Assembly (NCBI RefSeq): GCF_011769525.1
Contig: NZ_CP050442.1
Coordinates: 1-61,208, forward strand
DNA length: 61,208 bases
Direction of reading: 5' to 3'
From: Tolypothrix sp. PCC 7910
Lineage (GTDB): Bacteria; Cyanobacteriota; Cyanobacteriia; Cyanobacteriales; Nostocaceae
The notes beneath the pieces were generated by a model. That model was given only the letters and a program-made list of their open reading frames with translations, was not told the DNA's origin and made no database searches. Shown here piece after piece: positions 44,205 to 54,006 of this stretch. Position 1 is the first letter of the stretch, and each line of letters begins with the position of its first letter. The position numbers were made by a program, and so were the translations under genes.

Positions 44205-47200
44205 ATGAAAATCGGCTCAGTTGTGCGCTCGTCAATTGGCAATCCAGTGGTTGTGCTAGCGATGTATCTTGGCATCCTTGCCCTAGCTATTTTTACACTC
44301 TTCCAACTGCCAGTACGGATGATGCCTTACATCGAAAGCCCCCTGGTGGCGATTGTGACAATGGCTTCTGGTTCCTCTCCCCAAGAAGTAGAAACCTACA
44401 TCAGCAAGCCCATTGAACAGCGAATGACGGTACTTGATGGAGTGCGTTATGTCCGTTCAAGTTCTCAAAAGGATTCATCTCTAGTCACGATCCAGTTTGG
44501 CTGGGGTCAAGATATGCAACGTGCCGTACAAGCGGTGCAAAGTGTGATGAAATCCGCAGAAGGAGACATCACGATGGATGGGTTCGATACCCGTTCGTAC
44601 TGGGTGTTACCGATTGACCCCCTCAATCGTCCCGTCTTGACTTTAGCGTTACGGGGGGAAGGATGGGATTTAGTCAAGCTCCGAGACTTTGCTGATAATA
44701 CGCTGGTGGAGCGGCTAAAACAAGTCTCAAATGTTCAATCTGTTTATATTTATGGCGGTTACCGACGGCAACTCCAAGTGATTGTAGACCGCGACAAGTT
44801 GGCAGCTTATGGTTTGTCTATCCTTCAGGTACGGGATGCGATTGACCGTAACAACGTATCGAAAGGAGCAGGGGTACTGACGAAAGGCGATCGCGAACTT
44901 TTGGTACGCAGTGACGAACGCGCTTTAGGCGCTCAGGCAATTTTGGATTACCCTATTCTCAACCAGGGCGATCGTCTTGTCTATGTCCGAGATGTAGCTA
45001 CTGTTAAGGACACCCACGAAGAACTGCGTAGTGGCTACCGCTACAATGGGGAAGCAGCTTTGGGTGTGAATATTATTCAGAGGCCAGATGGCAGTTCTCC
45101 CAAAGTGATTGCAGCTGTCCGAGAAGAACTCAAGCGCATCCAACAGCAATATCCTGGACTCGAATTTAAGGAAGCTTACGACAACTCTCATCTAGTAGAA
45201 ATCATCGGCGAGAATACCTTTGATGAATTGCTAGTTAGTGTATTGCTAGCAGGCTTAGTTATTTTAGTATTTTTAGAAAATTTTCGGGCAACAGCAATTG
45301 TACTCATTTCCATTCCCACCTCTTTGGCAATGTCGCTTTTGCCATTTGCACCGATGGGTCTATCGCTGAATTCTTCCACCTTAATTGGGGTACTTTTAGC
45401 AATTGGGCGGCTTGTGGATGACTCAATTGTAGTGATTGAAGCAGTTGAGCGCAAGCTGGAAGAGGGGAAAAAGCCGCGAATTGCGGCAATTGAGGGGACA
45501 CAGGAAGTTTTTTTAGCTATTGCTGCTGCTACTTTGGTCATGGCTGCGGCCTTGATACCAATGACTATGTCTGGCGGACTCACACAACTGATGTTTATTG
45601 GTATTGTCTGGCCGATTATTTATGCCTTGTTAGCTTCCCTAGTCGTGTCGCTGACACTGACACCCTTAATGGCTGCTTACTTATTAAAACCGATGCACCA
45701 GCATCTTGGTAGAAAAACCGGGTTGCAACGCCTCCTTACCCCAATTCGGTACTTTTTCTTGGGTTTAGAAAGACGCTACGAAAAATTACTAGACCTAGCT
45801 TTAAACAACAGATTAATCGTCTTAGCTGTGGCAATTAGTTTCATCTACTTAGGCAGTCAATTGTTCCCCTTTGTAGATCAAGAGATGATGCCTTTAGCTG
45901 ATTCAGGACAATTTATGGCGACAATTGAAGCTGAACCTGGGACATCTTTTGCTAGAACTGATGCGATCGCCCAGCAGTTCGAGCAGATTCTTCAAAAACA
46001 GCCAGAAGTCGTGAAAATTTCTTCAGAAGTTGGGTTTGAACTCACCAGCAACAGCACTTACTTTACTGGCTACAGCATGGGTGGTGTCAACAGTGCCTCA
46101 ATGATTGTCACGCTCAAAGACCGAGGTGAACGCCAGCGTGATATTTGGCAAATTATGGATGGGGTAGATACTGAGGCTCGTCGTACCATTCCTGATGTGC
46201 GGCGCATTGCTATGCAAGCAATGGGAGTAGATATCATGGCCACCTCCGCAGCTCCTATTCAGCTAGCTGTTTATGGGGAGGACTTAGGAACATTACATCG
46301 TCTTGCTGATGGAGTTTTACGAATTGCCGAGGCAACTCCCGGATTTAAAATGGTTTACAATAGTTCGACCCTTACTCAACCTGAATATCAACTCAAAGTA
46401 AATCGCCGTCGTGCTCAAGAACTTGGACTCAGTGTTATGGACGTGACTGAACAGGCTCGTTACGCCTTGCAAGGAGGATACACTCAGCAATATTACAATC
46501 GACCAAACTTGAGGCTGAACTCTATTCTAGTGCGCTATAACCAGAAAGACCGAGGAAATGCTCAAGACTTAGCAGCAACTTACCTGACAACTGCAAACGG
46601 CAAGCAAATACCTCTTGCAGAGGTTGTCACCCTCGAACGTCGCCTTGGTCCTAATCTAATTGAACATCTCAACGGTCGCCGCATTGTCTACGTCAATGGG
46701 TTTTATCGCCAGCATGGCCCTGCTTCAATGGCTTTATCGATGAAAGTGGCAATGCAGGCGGGTACTGAACTTAATTTTTCCCCAGGCTACGGTATTGAGT
46801 CAATGGGCGACATGACTGATATGGAGATTGAATTTGGTCGGTTGCTCAGAGGGCTAGGGCTTTCCCTACTATTAATTTATATTATCTTGGTAGTTCAATT
46901 TGGCTCGTTCATTCAGCCCCTCAATATGATGCTGTCAATTCCTTTAGAATTAGCGGGGGTGTTTGGTGGCTTATTACTAGCTGGACAGACTTTTTCTACA
47001 GTTTCTATTTTGGGGATTATTATTCTGTCAGGAATTGATGTGGCTGGAGCCATATTGTTAATTGATTTAATTTTGACTAAACGCAAGCAAAAAATTCTTA
47101 GAGATGAAGCTATCCGCCAAGCTGGCCCTATTAGGCTCAAACCAATTCTTATGACAGTGATTGTTACTTTGGTAGTGATTATTAAACTGGCATTTTTCCC

Positions 47201-47375
47201 TGATACAGGAATGGATGCTTATTCGCCATTAGCTACAGTAATTCTAGGAGGATTAAGCATCTCTACCCTGCTGACGCTGATCGTTATTCCTGTTATGCAC
47301 TCATTGGTAGACGATGTGACTCGATTATTTTTCCGTCCCAAGAAGCAGCAGAGCAAAAATTTTCTAGAGAGTTAG
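44205..47375 (+). CDS. RND efflux pump, partner of the 42372 adaptor (CopA-RND-like)
   Basis: 1056 residues, full length, with CAGGAG 9 nt before the ATG. The first helix is followed by MMPYIESPLVAIVTMASGSS, then two periplasmic loops and twelve membrane helices in two blocks. The TM4 relay region reads LAIGRLVDDSIVVIEAVERKL. The second loop contains Met-rich stretches (MMPLADSGQFMATI, RIAMQAMGVDIMATS), which could carry Cu+. It diverges clearly from the pump at 37411, so the plasmid has two RND types. Together with the adaptor it forms the inner part of a tripartite exporter; no outer-membrane TolC/CusC gene is in the window. A strong terminator follows. Confidence 0.9.
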   Translation: MKIGSVVRSSIGNPVVVLAMYLGILALAIFTLFQLPVRMMPYIESPLVAIVTMASGSSPQEVETYISKPIEQRMTVLDGVRYVRSSSQKDSSLVTIQFGWGQDMQRAVQAVQSVMKSAEGDITMDGFDTRSYWVLPIDPLNRPVLTLALRGEGWDLVKLRDFADNTLVERLKQVSNVQSVYIYGGYRRQLQVIVDRDKLAAYGLSILQVRDAIDRNNVSKGAGVLTKGDRELLVRSDERALGAQAILDYPILNQGDRLVYVRDVATVKDTHEELRSGYRYNGEAALGVNIIQRPDGSSPKVIAAVREELKRIQQQYPGLEFKEAYDNSHLVEIIGENTFDELLVSVLLAGLVILVFLENFRATAIVLISIPTSLAMSLLPFAPMGLSLNSSTLIGVLLAIGRLVDDSIVVIEAVERKLEEGKKPRIAAIEGTQEVFLAIAAATLVMAAALIPMTMSGGLTQLMFIGIVWPIIYALLASLVVSLTLTPLMAAYLLKPMHQHLGRKTGLQRLLTPIRYFFLGLERRYEKLLDLALNNRLIVLAVAISFIYLGSQLFPFVDQEMMPLADSGQFMATIEAEPGTSFARTDAIAQQFEQILQKQPEVVKISSEVGFELTSNSTYFTGYSMGGVNSASMIVTLKDRGERQRDIWQIMDGVDTEARRTIPDVRRIAMQAMGVDIMATSAAPIQLAVYGEDLGTLHRLADGVLRIAEATPGFKMVYNSSTLTQPEYQLKVNRRRAQELGLSVMDVTEQARYALQGGYTQQYYNRPNLRLNSILVRYNQKDRGNAQDLAATYLTTANGKQIPLAEVVTLERRLGPNLIEHLNGRRIVYVNGFYRQHGPASMALSMKVAMQAGTELNFSPGYGIESMGDMTDMEIEFGRLLRGLGLSLLLIYIILVVQFGSFIQPLNMMLSIPLELAGVFGGLLLAGQTFSTVSILGIIILSGIDVAGAILLIDLILTKRKQKILRDEAIRQAGPIRLKPILMTVIVTLVVIIKLAFFPDTGMDAYSPLATVILGGLSISTLLTLIVIPVMHSLVDDVTRLFFRPKKQQSKNFLES

Positions 47376-47556
47376 GTAAAAATTAAAAATTCAACAAGTT
47401 TTTTGATGAAACTAAAACTCTACTATTCAATCTCAAAACTTAAATTGGGTAATTTACACTAATTCTGCAAAATTCAGAAACACATCCAAACTCAATAATC
47501 CTTGCAAAAGCTGGTTTACCAGATTTTGAATTTTGAATTTGTATTACTGCTCTGTT

Positions 47557-47598
47557 ATATATTCAGTAGGGGATATATCCTCTCCTGAATATATTTTT
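47557..47598 (+). terminator. Rho-independent terminator of the adaptor-pump operon
   Basis: ATATATTCAG (47557-47566) pairs with CTGAATATAT (47585-47594), with further inner pairing GGATA/TATCC, followed by TTTT. It lies about 180 bp after the pump gene. The rest of 47376-47614 shows AATTTTGAA-type short repeats and no gene. Confidence 0.75.
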
Positions 47599-47654
47599 AA
47601 TGAGAAACATTTTAACTCCCAGTTCGCCCATTTTTTTGGGAGTTAGAAGAAAGA

Positions 47655-49174
47655 CTACTCAGGAGTAAAAGATTGACCATCAAGTTGGGTATAAATATTG
47701 ATTGGAAAGCCTAGTAAAGCAAGAATACGCTTCTGCAAAGGTGAAAGAGCGGTCAAGTGAGCATAAATTTCGTTTTTAACCTCAATCAATAGCAGTGTAA
47801 TCTCTTTAAATGCAGCCAGAATTATTTCTGCGCTGGGTCTTGCAGTTTCTCGCTTCGGATTGCCAACATAGAGACCCGCAAGTTTTTCTTTCTCTTTTTC
47901 TAGATTGTGGCGAACCTGGAATTCTAAAAGGTTTAAAACTCGCAAACCAATAGACAGTAGTCTTATTAAACCAGTAATATGGTCTTCACGTTGTAAATAT
48001 ATCGGAGTCAATGAAAGAGGAAAGTTTTTCAGCCGCGCAAATCCTCGTTCCATTAAGTACTCATCTCTATAGGCACGAACTGCTTGTTTTAAACCAAATT
48101 CATTGGGATTTTTATTTGTAACGTAAACCCGCCAGCCTAACATTTGAATTTGGTGTTTAACTGCGGATTCGTCAATTTTAAAACTCAGGTCAAACCCTAC
48201 TTCTTCTACTATTCTAGCTTGGCGCTCTCGGTATCTTTTTTGAACTTTTTTAACTCTTTTTGTTTGAATGTCAACTTGAAATAATCCACTTGTTTGATAT
48301 CTGTTGAGAATAGCTTCACATGTTTCTAACCATTCAAAGTATGAAGTGAGCTTTTTCTTGCCACGTCGAGGCACTTTAAGTTGTTCTAGAGCATCTACTG
48401 TTTTCTGTATTCGTTGACGTAAATGTTTTTCTGCTGTTTTTTGAATCGCCAATGAGCGCACAACTAATTGTCTTTCCGACCAAGATATTTCTTGCCCATC
48501 AATCTCTATTTCATGGATAATCTCTCTTTCAAAGCCATCAGCTATGTTTTTGGTTTTTGCATCTGCATATTCGTAATCTATAGTTGTTAGTTCTTGTTGA
48601 CCATCCCAAACTGGTTGGAGATATTTGCCTAGTTCTTCATTAGATACTTGCTTGGCTGTTAAAGGACATAAGTAAAAATCTCCGCCCAATACTATATGAG
48701 TTCTTGTCTTTATTGATGACATTTTACAGTCACCAATATATAACAATCCTGACTTTTTTATTGTTGAACGTACTTTATCTATTGCTGGAATATATAATGG
48801 GTCATCTGCTTTTTCTCCTGACAATATTTCCGTCGCTATTGGCATTCCTAATGGGTCTAATGTCGATAGCATTATTTTCACTTGCGCCAAATCCGGCCGA
48901 TTGTCTTTGCTGTGACCCCATTGAAATAAGCCTTCTGGGTTAACTCCACAATGACTTGAAGCCGTTGTACTATCTAAACGTACCTGTTCTGGCACAATAT
49001 CGTACACCCGTAGCAAACTACTTCCTAGTTCCGACTCAAATGAAAACCAGTTTGCATCTATAGATAGGTAACGTAATACTGCTTGCAGACGGTCATCTGC
49101 CAAATCGAGCGAGCGTAAAGATTCGTCCGTAAAGCTTTTTAACGTTTCTAACCGCTTACTCACCCAACCTTGAA
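47655..49174 (-). pseudogene. IS1634 transposase, C-terminal part
   Basis: About 505 codons, read on the minus strand from the intron border: QGWVSKRLETLKSF, then DDRLQAVLRYLS, VRLDSTTASSHCG (first DDE Asp), GHSKDNRPDLAQVKIML, a middle region with YIGDCKMSS (second Asp), and MERGFARLKNFPLSLTPIYLQ with the late Glu. These are standard IS1634/IS4-superfamily motifs. The N-terminal 60-odd codons lie on the far side of the intron. Because the intron is inserted antisense, it cannot be spliced from the transposase mRNA, so the gene is inactive. Confidence 0.88.
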
Positions 49175-51720
49175 GTGCGATTCGTTCTGGAGAAACCCGT
49201 ATTTTGCGGGGGGAATCCAGGCTCTAATAAGGTAATCTTAGCAAGATTGAGTTCGCACTTAAATCCCTTATTAGATGACAACTTAGTCAACCTTATGGGT
49301 GAGAATTATTTCAAGTCCCATCCCACCGATGCTGTGGTGAAAGCATTATCCCCCGGTTTGAGACTAGCCATCAACGCCCGAAGCGGGATAAAAAGGCGGT
49401 AACTGAAAAAACCTATTTTGGAATCCCGTCGAGCAAGAGTCTAAGAGTAGCAAAAGCGAAGGTACGTCTGAACCATCGTGATAGGTAACCAGCGAAACGG
49501 GTTTGATACGCTGGGAGTCCCAAAAGGGCAAGGATTGACAAATTTTAATTTGTCACGAGGTTAGCGTTTTTCGATCCGACTAACCAAGCATCACGTAATA
49601 AACCCGGTGGAGAGTACCACTCTAAGGATTCAAAATAAAGGTTGGCAGGAACGAAGTAACCTGTTGATTGCTCTCTAAAAGGTCGGTTTTGGAGTAGGTG
49701 CTAACCGTATGCAAACAATTAGGAGAGATTGGGTCTCAAGCGAAGGCTCTGGGTAATGCCAGAGATATGCTGACAGATTCACGGTGATTTGTAGGATAAA
49801 GTCAATAGTAGCGGTAATATGTTATGAACACGGTTAAACCGATGTATAAATGGAACAAAATTCCCTGGCGAAAGTTAGAGAAAATTGTTTATAAGCTGCA
49901 AAAAAGAATTTATCAAGCCACTCTTCGTGGTGATGTAAAAGCACTTCGTAAACTCCAGAAGTTGTTGATGAAGTCCTGGGCTGCAAAATGTCTCGCGGTT
50001 CGTAGAGTTACCCAAGATAATAAGGGTAAAAAGACGGCAGGTGTGGACGGTGTAAAATCACTGACCCCAACGCAACGTCTTGACCTAGTAAATAATTTAA
50101 AATTGGGTACAAAGGTCAGTCCAACCCGGAGAGTATGGATAGAAAAACCGGGAAGGGAGGAGAAAAGACCTTTAGGAATTCCTACAATGAAAGACCGCGC
50201 GTTACAGGCGCTAACCAAACTGGCTTTAGAACCAGAATGGGAAGCGTATTTTGAAGAGAACTCATACGGCTTCAGACCGGGACGCTCATGTCATGACGCA
50301 ATTGTAGCAATTTTTAATTGCATAAGGTTTAAACCAAAATATGTTTTGGATGCCGATATTGCATCTTGCTTCGATAAAATCGACCATGAAGCACTGTTAA
50401 CAAAATTAAATACATCCCCCACCATTCGCCGTCAGATTCGTGCTTGGTTAAAAGCGGGGGTGATTGACTCAAAACAGATGTTTTCAACGCTTGAGGGAAC
50501 ACCGCAGGGTGGTGTTTTGTCACCGCTCTTAGCAAACATTGCCCTCCACGGTATGGAAAAACGGATAAAAGAGTCATTCCCAAGAAGGGGTACTATTAAA
50601 AATGGTGAGCGAATATTTTACAATGCTGCCCACCTTGTCCGCTATGCCGATGACTTCGTAATTCTCCACGAAGACATAACCGTTGTCCAAAAGTGCAAAG
50701 AAATAATCTTTGAATGGTTAAAAGACATGGGTTTAGAACTAAAACCTAGTAAAACCAAACTGGTACATACCCTTAACAGTCACGATGGTGAACCTCCAGG
50801 ATTTGATTTTCTGGGATTTAACATTAGACAACACAAATGTGGAAAATATACCACAGGTAAAAACTCTCATGGGGTAAAACTAGGTTTTAGGACAATCATC
50901 ACTTCCAGCAAGGATAAAGTTCAACTACATCTATTAGAAATTGCTCAAGTAATTGACAAGCATAAAGCTCTTTCACAAGTGGAATTAATTCACAAATTAA
51001 ATCCAATCATAATTGGATGGTGCAATTACTATCGAGCAGTTTCTAGCTGCAAAATCTTTTATAAATTAGATTTCCTGGTGTATCAAAAACTTAGACGCTG
51101 GGCAAATCGTCGTCATCCCAATAAGAATAAACATTGGGTGTCAAATAAATACTGGCAAACAATAGGCGGCGATAACTGGGTATTCGCCACAAGACTTGAG
51201 GGTACAAATCCCCTTGTTTTGCGTAAGCATGGTCAAACTAAAATGGTTGACCACACCAAAGTTAAAGGCGAATCGTCACCATACGACGGTAACCTGGTTT
51301 ACTGGAGTACAAGAATGGGACAGCATCCTGAAATGCCAAAACGAATGGCTACATTGCTTAAAAAGCAAAAGGGAAAATGCGCCCACTGCGGACTGCACTT
51401 TAAACAAGAAGACGTGATGGAAGTTGACCATAAAATCCCTAAATCGCGAGGTGGAAAGGATAATTACGATAATTGGCAACTTCTACATAGACACTGCCAC
51501 GATACAAAAACTGCTACTGATAGCAGTTATGGCACAAAATCTGGCTGTAATAGCGCCAAGCCTAAGCCATCCTCTGAACTTACCTGGTTTTGGGAAGAGG
51601 ACATGCTGGTAATGCGGTATGTGTGACAAACAACAAGTTACTGAGGAGCCGTGTGAAGGGAAACTTTCAAGCACGGTTTTGGAGAGCAGTGGCTCTCGTG
51701 AGGGAGTCACTGACTTTAAT
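49175..51720 (+). mobile_element. Group II intron
   Basis: 2,546 bp. It starts with GTGCG, the group II 5' consensus, and ends in AT after a typical domain V/VI: GAGCCGTGTGAAGGGAAAC at 51645-51663 folding with CTTTCAAGCACGG, then a domain VI stem with a bulged A near CTGACTTTAAT. Joining 49174 to 51721 restores the transposase reading (NHVQGWV), which fixes both borders to the base. It encodes a reverse transcriptase/maturase in domain IV. The intron's sense strand is opposite to the transposase gene. Confidence 0.92.
49824..51626 (+). CDS. ltrA: Group II intron reverse transcriptase / maturase with HNH
   Basis: 600 residues. RT blocks run from about 65 to 310: DGVKSLTPTQRL, SYGFRPGRSCHDAI, VLDADIASCFDKI, EGTPQGGVLSPLLANIAL and the catalytic YADD in HLVRYADDFVILHED. 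The maturase/X domain is at about 330-470 (IIGWCNYYRAVSSCKIF). An HNH endonuclease follows at about 525-575 (CAHCGLHF...EVDHKIPKSRGG...LLHRHCHD). All catalytic motifs are present, so the protein should support splicing and retrohoming. The presence of the En domain and the cyanobacterial host suggest the chloroplast-like (CL) class. It begins 650 bp into the intron, as expected for a domain IV protein. Confidence 0.93.
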   Translation: MNTVKPMYKWNKIPWRKLEKIVYKLQKRIYQATLRGDVKALRKLQKLLMKSWAAKCLAVRRVTQDNKGKKTAGVDGVKSLTPTQRLDLVNNLKLGTKVSPTRRVWIEKPGREEKRPLGIPTMKDRALQALTKLALEPEWEAYFEENSYGFRPGRSCHDAIVAIFNCIRFKPKYVLDADIASCFDKIDHEALLTKLNTSPTIRRQIRAWLKAGVIDSKQMFSTLEGTPQGGVLSPLLANIALHGMEKRIKESFPRRGTIKNGERIFYNAAHLVRYADDFVILHEDITVVQKCKEIIFEWLKDMGLELKPSKTKLVHTLNSHDGEPPGFDFLGFNIRQHKCGKYTTGKNSHGVKLGFRTIITSSKDKVQLHLLEIAQVIDKHKALSQVELIHKLNPIIIGWCNYYRAVSSCKIFYKLDFLVYQKLRRWANRRHPNKNKHWVSNKYWQTIGGDNWVFATRLEGTNPLVLRKHGQTKMVDHTKVKGESSPYDGNLVYWSTRMGQHPEMPKRMATLLKKQKGKCAHCGLHFKQEDVMEVDHKIPKSRGGKDNYDNWQLLHRHCHDTKTATDSSYGTKSGCNSAKPKPSSELTWFWEEDMLVMRYV

Positions 51721-51922
51721 CGTGGTTCAAACGGTGGTCTGCTTGCGATAATATGTGTGTTAACCATATTACCACCACACTACCTAGGTTTATTCCTTGC
51801 CAGTTTCCGTGACATGGAAAATGTTTATCGATTAGTTGTTCTACTCCCATCTGCTCCAGTTGTGTTAGCAGTAAGGGTATATCATCAACTCGTTCGTTTG
51901 TAATTCTGGGTTCAAATGCCAT
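51721..51922 (-). pseudogene. IS1634 transposase, N-terminal part
   Basis: Minus-strand frame of about 66 codons: MAFEPRITNERVDDIPLLL, then GVEQLIDKHFPCHGNWQGIN, then WLTHILSQADHRLNH, the conserved N-terminus of IS1634 transposases. It breaks at the intron border and continues in phase at 49174. Confidence 0.85.
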
Positions 51923-52111
51923 AAACCCGAACTTATACCTACTTAGTTCTTTTTGGAATATGTCTATAGGTATACTTTTTTGCCTAACTCAGAAAAAAAT
52001 GGGCGAACCGGGAGTTTTAAGTTTTAATAAGCGAGTGCTATTGCAATTCATTATGGGTATAAAGCAGATACAAAGTTTAATCGTTAATATTTTTCGAGAT
52101 ATTTCTAAAAA

Positions 52112-52128
52112 TTTCATCCTCATTTCAT
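52112..52128 (+). promoter_or_regulatory. CopR-type direct repeat, site 7
   Basis: TTTCATCCTCATTTCAT, 144 bp upstream of site 8. AAGCTAGTTTTATAAAGG follows as a possible -10 region. Confidence 0.75.
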
Positions 52129-52271
52129 AGTAGCGTGCCAAGCTAGTTTTATAAAGGTTTATTACCCAGGAGTAAATGTGTAATTAAGTTGATATTTTTC
52201 TTGATTAATCGTTAAGAATAAAAACATAGGTTTGTTGCTTGAAACTGGAGATTTTAATGAAATGACTAAAA

Positions 52272-52288
52272 TTTCATCTTAATTTCAT
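52272..52288 (+). promoter_or_regulatory. CopR-type direct repeat, site 8
   Basis: TTTCATCTTAATTTCAT with TACTAAT 12 bp downstream (52301-52307) as the clearest -10 candidate of the set. It lies 230 bp before the DUF2808 gene and upstream of the two-component genes, so the system may control itself. Confidence 0.75.
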
Positions 52289-52518
52289 TATGAATTGCCA
52301 TACTAATAGATAGAGGGACTAGACATATTTAGTAAAAACCTCACCAAAAGCTTGAACCTATTCAATACAAGATAACTGGCTAATTTTCCTAATTAATTAC
52401 TGTAGGAAAATATTTAAATGTGAATATGCCAAGTTTTAATCGCTTGATTAATAGCAAACTTAGTTACAAAGGATAAACCTTTAATTTACTTAATGTATTA
52501 ATGACTTTGGAGGTAACT

Positions 52519-53007
52519 ATGAAAACTTCATTCATTTATGCTGTGTTATTCACTCTCAGTAGTACAGCTATTATTGCGCCTAGCTATGCCAGTACTAGCA
52601 TACATGATAGTAATGTGCCCCATATTTATGGAAATACACAATTCCCTCGCGCACGCTGGGGAAATATCACACATACTTTCCGGTTGCATGTTCCTCAAAA
52701 TAGCAAAGCTGTCAGTCAACTAACTATCAAAGTTCCAGAAAATGTCACTCTAAGTAAAGATGTCAGCACTAATATTAATGTTGTCAATGAAAATGGACAG
52801 AAAATTAATACCAATGTGTCTGTTAACGGTAAAACAATAGTACTCGCTTTTACAGAACCAGTTACTCCAAACACTAAATTTAATGTTGACCTGAAAAATC
52901 TAAAAAGGCGAAGTTTTTCTGAGAATTCTGTCTACAGCTTTTCAGTTCAAGAGGTTGGACTTAATGGAGAAATTCCTCTTGGTACAGCTTGGTTTCCCCT
53001 CTACTAA
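52519..53007 (+). CDS. DUF2808 exported protein
   Basis: 162 residues from the ATG at 52519, which has GGAGG 7 nt upstream; an in-frame ATG at 52501 precedes that site. A signal peptide ends near PSYA. The mature part has FPRARWGNITHTFRLHVPQN, ISQL/VSQLTIKVPENV, an Ig-like beta region and the family's closing GTAWFPLY. DUF2808 proteins are cyanobacterial exported proteins, often in metal or two-component loci; the biochemical role is unknown. It stands behind sites 7 and 8 with a long leader that is duplicated at 41.6 kb. The RR-HK pair begins about 295 bp downstream. Confidence 0.85.
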   Translation: MKTSFIYAVLFTLSSTAIIAPSYASTSIHDSNVPHIYGNTQFPRARWGNITHTFRLHVPQNSKAVSQLTIKVPENVTLSKDVSTNINVVNENGQKINTNVSVNGKTIVLAFTEPVTPNTKFNVDLKNLKRRSFSENSVYSFSVQEVGLNGEIPLGTAWFPLY

Positions 53008-53053
53008 CTAAAGTTTAAACTAACCCATGCCAGGACGATGAACAGGTAGTAAA

Positions 53054-53226
53054 GCAGGTGTCTTTAGCGTCTATTCACTCGGCATCTTTTCAGGAATTGC
53101 TAGTTCTTGTTGCCCTTCGGTTTTCGCTGGTATCATTGCTCTGGCTGGGTTGCATCTTCATTTAGTTTGGCATTAAGCTTAGGCATAGCTTATGTGTTTG
53201 GCATGGTTGCAGCGGGAGCAACGTGA
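53054..53226 (+). pseudogene. CcdA/DsbD-like membrane protein fragment
   Basis: One frame reads GVFSVYSLGIFSGIASSCC, then PSVFAGIIALAGLHLHL; after a frameshift near 53150 another gives SLALSLGIAYVFGMVAAGA. The G(I/L)xSG..S.CCxP and glyxfG patterns fit CcdA/DsbD-type or related multi-pass redox/metal membrane proteins. Only about two helices remain, with a frameshift and no start. It separates the DUF2808 gene from the response regulator. Confidence 0.5.
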
Positions 53227-53301
53227 TTTCGCTGCTCTGGGAACAGTATGATTGGCGTTCCAGCCGGTTATTTCAATTTCTGCTTAACAATCAAATGGAA
53301 T

Positions 53302-54006
53302 ATGAGGGTACTGCTAGTTGAAGATGAGTCAGATTTAGGATCTGCTATTAAGCGAACCTTACATCAACAAAAGTATTTAGTTGATTGGGTAATGGATGGT
53401 AATGAAGCATGGGTTTACTTAGAAAATAGCTCGGCGCAATATACAGTAGCGATTCTTGATTGGATGCTTCCAGGAATTAGTGGTTTAGAATTGTGTCAGA
53501 GACTACGTTATAAAGGCAATTCTCTTCCTATCTTGATGCTAACTGCTAAAGATAGAATGGAAGATAAAGTTACTGGCTTAGATGCAGGTGCAGATGACTA
53601 CTTAGTGAAGCCCTTCGGAATGGTGGAATTACTTGCACGATTGCGGGCTTTGCAGCGTCGTTCTCCAAACTTTCAACCCCAACAACTGACCATTGGGAAC
53701 TTGACTCTAGATTATGGCAACAGTACGGTTGTCAGACAAAATGCTACAAGTGAAAAGGAAAGGATTCTTTTGACTAATAAGGAATTCCAACTATTAGAAT
53801 ATTTGATGAAGCACCCCAACCAGATTGTTACTACTGAACAAATTCGCAATCAGATTTGGGAAGTTAATGCGGAATCCAGTAGTAATGTAGTGGCAGCGCA
53901 AATACGTTTGTTACGTCGTAAACTCACGAGTGAAGACTGTCCTAACCCAATTGAAACTTTGCACGGTATGGGGTATCGTCTTAACTTTACTGATGAATCA
54001 AAATAA
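53302..54006 (+). CDS. OmpR-family response regulator (CopR/RppA-like)
   Basis: 234 residues from the ATG at 53302 (MRVLLVEDESDLG); an upstream in-frame start at 53248 reads through pseudogene sequence. The receiver domain has Asp8, phospho-acceptor Asp53 in AILDWMLPG, Thr in MLTAKDR and Lys in YLVKPF. A winged helix follows at about 135-230 (LLTNKEFQLLEYLM, SSNVVAAQIRLLRRKL, TLHGMGYRLNF). OmpR-class regulators bind head-to-tail to direct repeats one turn apart, exactly the form of the nine TTTCAT-N5-TTTCAT sites here, so it is the likely activator of the metal genes. The 3' end overlaps the kinase start by 14 bp. Confidence 0.9.
   Translation: MRVLLVEDESDLGSAIKRTLHQQKYLVDWVMDGNEAWVYLENSSAQYTVAILDWMLPGISGLELCQRLRYKGNSLPILMLTAKDRMEDKVTGLDAGADDYLVKPFGMVELLARLRALQRRSPNFQPQQLTIGNLTLDYGNSTVVRQNATSEKERILLTNKEFQLLEYLMKHPNQIVTTEQIRNQIWEVNAESSSNVVAAQIRLLRRKLTSEDCPNPIETLHGMGYRLNFTDESK

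Larger units (their letters stand above)
47615..52015 (-). mobile_element. IS1634-family element interrupted by a group II intron
   Basis: Left end ACTCCCAGTTCGCCCATTTT (47615 on) and right end inverse of ACTCCCGGTTCGCCCATTTT (ending 52015) are near-perfect inverted repeats. TTTA borders both sides (47611-47614 and 52016-52019) as a likely target duplication. Without the 2,546-bp intron the element is 1,855 bp, normal for this family. It separates the RND operon from the DUF2808/two-component locus. Confidence 0.88.
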
